Shown in pieces: positions 56,066 through 64,000 of a DNA stretch of 64,000 nucleotides. The stretch lies in NCBI GenBank assembly GCA_963556195.1, contig OY744517.1, positions 83,933,214-83,997,213 of the forward strand, written 5' to 3'. The notes under the pieces are model-generated. The model made no database searches. It was not told where the DNA came from and was given only the letters and a program-made list of their open reading frames with translations. Made by a program: the position numbers and the translations under genes. The number at the start of each line of letters is the position of its first letter. The stretch's first letter is position 1. Origin of the DNA: Sepiola atlantica (lineage: Eukaryota > Mollusca > Cephalopoda > Sepiida > Sepiolidae).

Positions 56066-56756
56066 AGAAGAAGACAATTTATTGAAAAATTTGTCTATTT
56101 TACCCATAGCCTGTGGGAAATGTGGGTTCATGCCTTTCTAAAGTCTATTAGTTCATAGTTCAATAAAACATATCTGAGAAGACTTGAACTCAGCTTGTCA
56201 TTTTCAAAGGTCGGGTCACTAATCATTATAGGAAAAAAAATTAAAAGAATAAAGTTTCAAATATTGTGGTTGCTAATAAGCATACATGAAAACTAGGATT
56301 ACTATTTTGTTAACTTTCTTTGGTAAACACCCTATGTCAAGGTTATAAATGCAACTAATATGATAGCAAATAAATAATTGCTATTTGGCAAATAAATCCA
56401 GGTAAGTAGTAATATCAAATGATAATAAATCTATAAACAATTACTGGTAAACATAGGTATGTATATTCAAATAGTGTACAATCGCATAGCAGTTAAAGAA
56501 GGAAAATATACTTTTTGTTAGGCTGTGATTCTCTTCTATAACAAAAGATAATTTCTTAATGTTATTTGGCACATGTGTACGAAGTTATAAATTTCCACCA
56601 CAAGTTTGCAGACATTGATACAAATTACAAAAAGGATATACAACAACAGGTGTTCTCCCTGTTGGTCTCAAGTACTTGCATTAGAAATCGTGCCAGAGAA
56701 AAGTCGTTCATAATTGGTATATAACTTGTGATTTGAGAAAATATGAAATGCAGATA

Positions 56757-56760
<4 letters not shown>
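56066..56760. other. AT-rich region, no gene recognised
   Basis: No coding, repeat or structural signal was recognised. Confidence 0.5.

Positions 56761-56836
<76 letters not shown>
56761..56836. repeat. (TA)n microsatellite
   Basis: TA run at the 3' edge of the inverse repeat copy that follows. Confidence 0.97.
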
Positions 56837-57030
56837 CTTCTTTGTAATATAGCAGGAAAAATATCAGCAGAGTGCTCGATTAATTAAGAATTAAAGTTAA
56901 AAATTAAGAGTGTAATATTTATTTATTTTGGTGCAGAAAAATTTGGTACAACATTCGTACCGTCGGTTTCAAGCACGGAAAGACTTAGCCATCCGGCTCT
57001 CTTCAGCTTCTGTTGTCATCTGTTTCGGAA
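56837..57030 (-). repeat. Dispersed repeat ending in (TA)n, copy 2
   Basis: Inverse of 8828-9030 (CTTCTTTGTAATATAGCAGG at the TA end, CAGCTTCTGTTGTCATCTG at the other). Confidence 0.85.
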
Positions 57031-57179
57031 ATATGAAGTCACGTGTCATTCTCGTTGGGACGCGTTATTTGCTTAGAGTGTTGTGTATGTATGTTTAAAT
57101 TTAGTGTAAGGAAGGTTTGAAAAAAAGGGGGGGGGTGAAAAGTAACAGTTGAGATTTAAACCGGAGGAGATTTAAAGAG

Positions 57180-57842
57180 ATATAAAAATATAAAAAAAAT
57201 AAAAAAAATATAAAAAATAAAAAATAAAAAATAAAAAAATAAAAATAAGAATAAAAATAAAATAAAGAAAGTAAAAAAAAAAAAAATAATAAATAAAAAG
57301 AATGTTTCTATATAATTCCCGTGAGTCAATATTATGAATTTCGTATATTTGGCCGTTACTGTTTTGGGGTTTGATGATGTGTGTTCTAAAGGAATTAGGG
57401 CGAGAGAAACGGTTAAAGGCGTTTGAAAGAAACAACATTACTTAATTTCGTGTATAAATCCTGGAGTAAATCAATCACGAAGGAATTTAAATAAAGGTGT
57501 CATCCGGGCGGTCTAAGGGCAGTAACTCTGTAGGAATGTTAAATGTTTTGAAACCGTTTAATTGGATCCGTTTGGGAGATGTGTGAGATTAGTATTATTA
57601 CTGGGAAATAATATTGTGAAATGGGGGTGTTACCCTCTTAATGACTGGAGAAATATTTTTGGGAAAGTTGAAATTATTGCTCTTGAAAATTAGTGTGGAT
57701 ATGGGTTGATTAAGGTATTTGTTCATATTTTTTAATTTTATTAATATTAATGATGGGTGATAGTCGGGAATATTTTCTGCAGTGGAAGTCGGGATATTAT
57801 GGGGTTATGTATTTAGCATAGGGGGGGGGAGTAGCTAGGCTT
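57180..57842. other. A-rich tract and unassigned sequence
   Basis: 57180-57300 is almost pure A/T (AATAAAAAATAAAA runs). 57301-57842 shows no clear coding signal. It may be the 3' part of the minus-strand Penelope copy. Confidence 0.45.
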
Positions 57843-58770
57843 TTATGTGTATCGGTCAGTCCAGTTTATGAGTAGTGCTTGTCTCTTGTGGATGCATCCC
57901 TTAAAGATTTCATTGCGAATATTCAAACAGGCTGTATTCGTGTCAATGATAGCCCTTGATACGTGGTATTTTTCAGTGTCACTGGCTGGAGAGAAGGATG
58001 GTTTTTTCTCAATTACTTTCCATTTGACGGTGAAGGGTGTATTTTCTTCTTTAAATTGCCATATTCGGGTCGCGAGTGCCGTATTTGCCTTGTTTTTGTA
58101 TTTGAAGGTGTTTCTGCGTGCGTATAATCTTTGCTTGAAGCTTCTCTGCATCATGCCAATGTAGTTTTCTGTTCTACCGGTAGTCTGGTTTGTGACGGTT
58201 GCTTCATATACGAGTGAATCGATTTTGCAATTCCCCTCGAGAGGGCAGTTGTTTTTGTCCTGGCATGAGCAGTCTGCATTTGCAATTGCTTTGGGTTCCG
58301 CAGAGATGATTTTCCTTATTGATGAGGCAGTGGAGTAGCTAACCTTAATAGAATTTCTGTTAAAAAGTTTGAGCAGGTTATTTGTGGAGGGGAGGGGAAA
58401 TGTTTGTCGAGTAAGTTGAGGAAAAGGTGGCCTACCTTTGTCTTGGTATTGGTGGAATAGTGTGGGGAAAACCAGATCACCGATCTCTTTCTATTGCGGG
58501 TCCCCCGTGGTTGGTCTCGGGTGGGGGTGTATGAGATCTCTTCTCTGAACCCACTGTCGCGGAGTGTTTTGTTGTAATATGGTGCTGCCTGGTTGAAAAT
58601 TTCGGGACTGGATGAGAGGTTAGAAATTCTTTGGCTAATATTATTGACTAAATTTTTAAAGATAGTGGGGGGGGGCAGGATCCCTTGTGTATGTATTGGG
58701 GTGTTTCATTGGGTTTGTGGAAAGGTATGTGTGTATTGTTTGTAAGGTTCAGTGTGGTATCTATGAAATC
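57843..58770 (-). pseudogene. Penelope-like pol C-terminus with GIY-YIG-type domain
   Basis: Minus strand in order: IPFHKPNETPQYIH, ISQRISNLSSSPEIFNQAAP, YYNKTLRDSGFREEISYTP, RNRKRSVIWFSPHYSTNTKT and KVGHLFLNLLDKHFP. After a stop follow DCSCQDKNNCPLEGNCKIDS, LVYEATVTN and YIGMMQRSFKQRLYARRNT, then ATRIWQFKEEN. CxC..CPL..C with YIG and R is the GIY-YIG-type domain of Penelope-like elements. RT is absent beyond 58770. A (TA)n tract lies 55 bp further out. A few stops and frameshifts. Confidence 0.8.
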
Positions 58771-58819
58771 TACTTATAATCTATTTATTTGTTATTCTCT
58801 GCTCTAGATATATAAAATT

Positions 58820-58825
<6 letters not shown>

Positions 58826-58887
<62 letters not shown>
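58826..58887. repeat. (TA)n microsatellite
   Basis: TA run next to the truncated end of the Penelope-like copy. Confidence 0.97.
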
Positions 58888-59319
58888 TAGCAGGGTTGCC
58901 AGGAGCTATAAAAAAAGGAGAGATTAAAAAGTGTGTGTAACATCTATATATTATAGCCGCTATCTCTCTACCTATCTAACTCCGCCTCCCTATCCTTCTC
59001 TCTTTCCCCCTTCCCCGTTTTTCCACATCCCTCTCCCCCACTCCTCTTTCACCTCCGCCTAGTCCATTCCTCTCTTTTGTTTTAATGTATTGAAAAAAAT
59101 AATAATAAGGCAAGTTATTCACCTGAGTTTTCAGATTGAAAGTTATTGCTACTAGGCAACACCGATCTCACCCCCCCACACACACCTCCCTTCCTTAAAA
59201 ATATAATTAAATCTATATTTATTTTAGTGTATTCCTGTGTAACGCTGAGTTTCTTGTCTTTCCCTTCCCCATCAAGCATATACCACATAGGAAATGTACT
59301 ACTGTATACTGACATGCAC
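58888..59319. other. CT-rich and unassigned sequence
   Basis: A pyrimidine-rich patch (58960-59060) and CACCCCCCCACACACACC. GGCAACACCGA (59156) anticipates the repeat that follows. No gene is seen. Confidence 0.5.
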
Positions 59320-59760
59320 ACACCTGCTCTATCTAGGATATTGAGCACTCACTCCCGAGCAACACAGAGTACCTTTTCTAGTATACGATAGTATAACGGT
59401 AAAAATATTTCTCCAGTGAAACGCAGCGTCTAAAAACACCTACTCTATGTAGAGTTGCTCTATCTAGGATATTGATGACTCCCGGGCAACACCGAGTAAA
59501 TACACTTGCTCTATCTAAGATATTGAGCACTTTGATAAACTTATAATACTTACCAAATATAATACTGTATTATTACTATGATGGCTCCCGGGCAACACCA
59601 AGTTAACAAAAGACTGATAAGTTCTTTCTCCTAGGTAATGCTGCATTTGAACACACTTGCCCTATCTCAGATGTTGAGCACTGTTGGATTACTATATATC
59701 ACTTATCAAATGTAATACTGTAATCTTACATTTATTGCTCCCGTTAAGTGCGCCTTCAGA
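59320..59760 (+). repeat. Degenerate tandem repeat sharing the ATATTGAGC motif
   Basis: About four units of 105-125 bp contain TGCTCTATCTAGGATATTGA and GCTCCCGGGCAACACC. The first block is the same tail motif as in the hammerhead and palindrome elements. Confidence 0.75.
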
Positions 59761-59967
59761 TAACTACGAAAACCGCCCTTTCCGAGTTTCTTGTCCCCCC
59801 CCCCCCCCACTCCCAAATCCAAAGAGAAGCTTAAGAAACGTTAAATAAAGAAAATGATGAATCATTTCCGGAAAAAATACATTGAACATAGCGTGTTTTC
59901 TTTCCTAATCATGGCTGAAAAACTAGACCCCCCCCCCTCTTCTCCCAGACGAAATCTGCTCCATAGC

Positions 59968-60060
59968 CTCTTTAGAAGTGCACTTATCTTCCCCGGTTAA
60001 TTTTACATAAGAATACGCGTTTAGATTTTATGTAGATTTTCTAACTATTCTTTTTATACG
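59968..60060 (+). repeat. GTGCACTTAGAG family, partial copy
   Basis: AAGTGCACTTATCTTCCCCG through GAATACGCGTTTAGATTTT, matching 3903-4000 with an internal deletion. Confidence 0.65.
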
Positions 60061-60845
60061 GCACAAAAAATACCTATGGATTCAAAAACTGTAGGGCAGA
60101 TTTTTATGAAATTCGAAACACAGATAGCATATATGAAAAGTAGTGTACTGAGTTATGTTTGATTTATTTTTAAAGGGAGCAAAATAAATGTACCCATAAA
60201 AATTACTCCTCAGTCTTTACTATACTGTTGCATGTGATGTCATCCCCTCACAACCCAAGAAACGGCGGGTTAGGGCTAGGAAAAGGAGTACACAGGGGTC
60301 ATCATTCATTACAAGGCAACGTAAAATCACATTAGGAACAGCTGTTTACTCGCCTGGTTTTACACACAGGATAGACAGTTATGTTCACCATGCAAAAACG
60401 GTGTCGAGCAAAAAATATAAATGCATGGCTTGTAGCAAAGTTGGCAGACAAACATCATATTTTCCACAGCGTTTAAAGTTGTTTGAAACCTCTTTTCTGT
60501 GTACAACCATGTGTCTTTAAAGTCCAAAGTGGTTCCTAGCGATTCAAAGTTTTTAAAAAATGTCCGTCAGAGATGCTTGTTCTCTTCGGTGATTACCCAG
60601 TGAAAGTAATGAGTAAATAAAAAAAAACAAAGCCGGCAGAGACGATAGGAACGTGAAGTACGGAGCCTTCTGATGTTCCCAGCGATTCAAACCTTTTAAA
60701 AAATTCATGGGTTTTCAGATGATTCACATAACTAATCTTTAAGAGACGGACCTGTTAAAAGAATTTTTTTTTTTTAATAAAACAGAAACCACCACTTTAT
60801 CAAGTACAAGGCCACCTGTGGACAAGTGTTAATGTGATTACTTAT
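60061..60845. other. Unassigned region
   Basis: CAGCGATTCAAA-like phrases recur at about 60540 and 60680, suggesting an old duplication. No gene is seen. Confidence 0.45.
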
Positions 60846-60975
60846 TTATCCCCCATCCAGGAGATTAGACACAAGTGTCATGTGGGTTTGATGGAAGCGT
60901 TTTTCAGTGGAATGACTTGGATTTGAACCTGGCACACCCAGGTTCTCAGTCCGCGCCGTTACCAACTAAGATTTC
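60846..60975 (-). mobile_element. tRNA-like SINE sharing the U2-SINE tail
   Basis: Minus strand: TTAGTTGGTAACGGCGCGGA as A box region, CCAGGTTCAAATCC as B box, then a tail CACTTGTGTCTAATCTCCTG and GGGGGATAAATAA that matches the U2-headed SINE tail. The tRNA-like head lacks a recognisable acceptor stem. Confidence 0.75.
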
Positions 60976-60979
60976 ACAT

Positions 60980-62780
60980 TTGCATCGAAATCATGATCAT
61001 CACCCTGATGCATGAGTTGCTCATGTCCCAGACGAAGTTCCTCAAAAGCCTTACAACTGTCCCTTATATGTCTTTTCCACTCAGCTCTACTTAAAGCTAT
61101 CACCTCCCATGTGCCCACATCAAGCATCACAAGTTCGAGGTTGTTACTAATGCTGTCCTAGCATTCTCTGGCTTGTGCTGAAGACCCTTTCCAAGATATA
61201 ACTCACTGTAAAATAGTTTCTTTGTGAGTCTATCATCGCTCATGCAAACCGCATGTACTGTCCAGCACATTTGAAGGATCTCAGTGTTAGGACTTCAGAT
61301 CTGTCACGTGATGTTCAATATGTATCCTAGACATTTCTGCTGAAAACGGTCAAGCAGTTTGATATGTTTGCGGAAAAGCAATTAAGTTTCAGGAGTATAG
61401 AAGAGTGGTCAGAACACTCACTTTATACACAGAAACCTTGGAAGTGTCATGAACTGCTAATACTCTGATTGCCGGTGTTCCAAATGCCACACTTGCTTTA
61501 TGGATGCATAGATGAATCGCAGCATCCAAGGAGGCATATCTTGACAGTGCACTGCTCAGATAAACAACTCTGTCAAAAACTCCCAATCTTATACCATGAA
61601 CTAAGATATTATCTTTTATTTTTTTATTTTTCTTATCTTTCTGTTTTTGCTGGAGATGGGGCATCCTACCGAATGCCAGACATTCACCGGCTATTTCAGA
61701 CACTCCAGCCTAGAGATCGTTTTAAGATTCTAACCGTCCCTTTAAGTGCAGTTGTTTGTATTTCTCTTGCACTCGGTTCACCGAGTATACTTGCCAGATA
61801 GCTCTTGAAATTCTTCTTCATTAGTCCTGTTGCTTCTATAATTACTGGGATGATGGAGATTTTCCTAAGATTCCAGTTTCTTTTCATGTCGTACATAAGA
61901 CCTTGGTATTTCGTAATCTTTTCTCTTTCTGCTCTGTTCAATCCTGCATCATTAGGGACACTGACTTCAACTAGGGTTGCTACTTTCTCTCTTTAGTCCC
62001 ATATTACGATGTCAGGTTTAACAGCTCCATTTTCTAGATATGTAGCTGTAGGAATTGCATAGTCATAGTGGATGGTGTATAAATTATTTCCAACTGTTCT
62101 CTCTGGTATATGCTCCCAGGACTTGCTGCTACACTATATATTACACTTTTTACAAATAGTCCAGTGAAGATATTAGTGTATGGTTCCCCATGTGCAGGGG
62201 CAAAATTGCTTTGACCTTTGTGAGATTGATTGTAAGACCAAATGCTATACACAAAGATAAGAAGCAGTCCATGATTGCGCCCATAAGTCAGCATAGTTTG
62301 CATAAAGAAGTTCTCTGACCAGAGTCTGGAAAGTTTTTGGATTTAGCATTAAACTATCTCAAGTTGAAAACCCCTCCAAAAGTTCTAAATCACAAAATGG
62401 ATAACTCTGTCACAGTCCTAGAAAGCATGTGTAAGCAAGGCAGCATAAAAGATAGAGAAAAGCAGAGCAGCAGGAATGTCACCCTGCTTTATGCCATTGT
62501 GTAGGGATTTCATCAAACAGTGATCCCCCCCGAAGGAAACCTGACCCTCATATCTCTATAAAGCTGCTTAACTACACTCATGAATTTAGATGGACACCTT
62601 ACTTTTCCAAAGTGCATTTCTGTTGATTTTGTGAAACGCTTAGGTCAAGTCGACAACAACTTGATACAAGGCATTTCTCTTGTATCTGTTTTATAACAAA
62701 TACCATATCAGCTGTCCCCTTTTCCACCCCTAAAACTACTCTGCGTTTCTGGGACAGCCACAAGACAAATATATCCCATC
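60980..62780 (-). pseudogene. LINE pol (RT and C-terminal region), interrupted
   Basis: Minus strand: LPETQSSFRGGKGTADMVFV with IKQIQEKC (RT finger/palm, about 62750-62670), a degraded motif A (SCCRLDLSVSQ), GIKQGDIPAALLFSIFYAAL (motif B, 62500-62440), FGLTINLTKVKAILP (after motif C, about 62220). After the nested insert at 61612-62166 the sequence resumes with ILVHGIRLGVFDRVVYLSSA, LSRYASLDAAIHLCIHKASV and VYKVSVLTTLLYS. Many stops and frameshifts. The order matches L1/RTE-type LINEs. Confidence 0.85.
61612..62166 (-). mobile_element. Second LINE, 5'-truncated, nested with target duplication
   Basis: Flanked by AAGATATTA at 61603-61611 and again at 62167-62175. Minus-strand coding reads WEHIPERTVG-type start, ENGAVKPDIVIWD, then 61941-61696 (NRAEREKITKYQGLMYDMKR, PVIIEATGLMKKNFKSYLAS, ALKGTVRILKRSL), the usual C-terminus of a different LINE family. 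The 3' end is A-rich (AAGAAAAATAAAAAAATAAA) at about 61615-61635 on the minus strand. The host LINE reading resumes on both sides. Confidence 0.85.
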
Positions 62781-62899
62781 AGTCCATTAAACAAGAGTAT
62801 TTCCAACAGCATCGAATAAAGGGATAATACGATAGTTAGCACATATCGATTTCTCACCCTTCTCCTTGTAGGAGGATAACATAAAGACTATCGATCCAT

Positions 62900-63172
62900 T
62901 CTTACTATTGATGATGATGATGGTTGTTATTGCTTTTATTACATTCTTACTATTGATGATGATGATGGTTGTTATTGCTTTTATTCCATTCTTACTATTG
63001 ATCATGATGATGGTTGTTATTGCTTTCATTACATTCTTACTATTGATGATGATGATGGTTGTTATTGCTTTTATTACATTCTTACTATTGATGATGATGA
63101 TGGTTGTTATTGCTTTTATTACATTCTTACTATTGATGATGATGATGGTTGTTATTGCTTTCATTACATTCT
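62900..63172. repeat. 45-bp tandem repeat, six copies
   Basis: Unit ATTCTTACTATTGATGATGA plus TGATGGTTGTTATTGCTTTTATTAC. The length is divisible by three, so both strands show open repeats (MMMMVVIAFITFLLL) without protein meaning. Confidence 0.95.
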
Positions 63173-63454
63173 TGCTCTCACCTTCGACATTTTGACGTGG
63201 TGGATATCATCTCAACTAAATACTTTACCAGGGTTAATCTAATTAATTGCCAGGCTTACCTCAGAGGAGGCAGTCGATCCATTTCATGCACTATGTCACA
63301 TTGTGGGAGGTTCTCTATAACATTATAGTTGTCTCCTGAAGGATTGTTGAATAAATCAAAGGTTCTCTTTCCATTGTTGACAATACTGTCATTTTCACTA
63401 GACTCCAGAGGGGCTACTAAGGATATTGGTGGACTGAAGATTTGTCATATCTAC
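63173..63454. other. Unassigned region
   Basis: 63198-63240 resembles 49919-49965. No supported gene. Confidence 0.45.
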
Positions 63455-63498
63455 ACACACATATAGATATAAACACACACACACACATATAGATATAA

Positions 63499-63563
<65 letters not shown>

Positions 63564-63897
63564 TATTTTTATTTACACAGACATGTACAAAATCTGCGAC
63601 ACTGGCATGTCGATGTTATCTCATCAGGCAGAGTTAGAATCCGATCTTAACCATAGATCATATTTGGTTGTTTCCAAATATGATCTAAGGTTAAGATCGG
63701 ATTCTAACTCTGCTTGATGAGATCTCAGTTTATAATAGCTGTTGATCGATAACATCGACATGCCAGTGTCGCAGATTTTGTATATGTCTGTGTAAATAAA
63801 AATAATCATATATAAAAGCTCTATTTGATATTGAGCACTTTTTATAAACCCAGTTGAAATTCTTTGGATTACTACCCTGTGGATGTTTTACGTGGAT

Positions 63898-63947
<50 letters not shown>
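63455..63947. mobile_element. (CA)n(TA)n-flanked palindromic element, copy 2
   Basis: CA/TA tract (63472-63560), then TGATTATTTTTATTTACAC and two inverted arms of about 100 bp (63561-63665 and 63670-63812) meeting in a short loop. The right arm has about 25 extra bases. The tail ATATTGAGC (63828-63836), CCTGTGGATG and a (TA)n tract (63900-63940) follow, as at 11758-12054. Confidence 0.9.
63593..63632 (-). ncRNA. Degenerate hammerhead-like core in the palindrome arm
   Basis: Minus strand: TCTGC (63628-63632), CTGATGA (63621-63627), GAT/ATC stem II (63612-63620), G, ACA/TGT stem III (63599-63610), C as H17, then GCAGA (63593-63597) completing stem I. Two A residues of the GAAA box are missing compared with the 7.4-kb relative (CGAAACATG). 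Probably inactive. Confidence 0.55.
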
Positions 63948-63953
<6 letters not shown>

Positions 63954-64000
63954 ATAGATTACAACCAAGGATAACATTGATATTGAAATTATGCAACCAA

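Noticed and set aside
62787..63195. 95- and 125-codon frames on opposite strands
   Set aside because: Both come from the 45-bp tandem repeat, whose length is divisible by three.

Overview
The window looks like intergenic or intronic DNA from an invertebrate animal. A mollusc, and within molluscs a cephalopod such as an octopus, fits best: it is AT-rich, holds more than twenty long (TA)n tracts, and carries Hydra-type Ty1/copia, Ty3/gypsy, Penelope-like, RTE- and jockey-like elements plus several SINE and hAT families. This taxonomic call is inference. I found no intact host gene; the only host signal is a possible 41-bp exon at 43762-43802. Nearly every protein-like segment is a broken transposable element.

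Layout. 0-4 kb: a decayed copia element (integrase, reverse transcriptase, RNase H) split by an LTR-like insert with duplicated copia sequence on both sides. 4.1-8 kb: small inverted-repeat elements between (TA)n tracts, and a gypsy element (5376-6962) whose LTRs carry a SINE and whose pol is reduced to an RT-linker/integrase-tail fusion. 8.5-11.5 kb: a tRNA-like SINE and a 2.3-kb GGAGC-rich hAT-like element. 12.2-14.9 kb: a minus-strand jockey-like LINE. 16.4-21.2 kb: an RTE fragment, a hAT MITE, foldbacks, a 127-bp tandem array inside a retroposed insert, and a Penelope GIY-YIG fragment. 22-27.5 kb: palindromes and a 3.2-kb inverted pair carrying hammerhead motifs. 28.2-31 kb: two U2 snRNA-headed SINEs in opposite orientation around a 25-bp minisatellite. 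31-38.5 kb: repeats, a 5S rRNA-like sequence and minus-strand LINE remains. 39.3-42.5 kb: a 33-bp array and a compound trinucleotide microsatellite. 44.9-52 kb: more repeats, two well-delimited MITEs, a fifth hammerhead copy and a nested hAT pair. 52.8-63.9 kb: RTE, gypsy, LINE and Penelope fragments, a LINE nested in a LINE, and a second copy of the 11.8-kb palindrome.

The most interesting signal is a family of (TA)n-anchored, inverted-repeat elements with a type-I-like hammerhead ribozyme core (CTGATGA, stem II, GAAA, short stem III, UH, stem I). Five copies (4380, 7100, 24028, 26933, 48164) share the core, and stems I and III differ between copies by paired substitutions. A second palindrome family (11.8 and 63.6 kb) keeps a hammerhead relic. 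Penelope-like elements are known to carry hammerheads, and two GIY-YIG Penelope fragments lie here near (TA)n tracts, so these may be Penelope-derived or retrozyme-like. The second notable system is a SINE headed by U2 snRNA, one copy of which sits inside a gypsy LTR with its own 16-17 bp target duplication. All calls come from reading the sequence; no searches were run.
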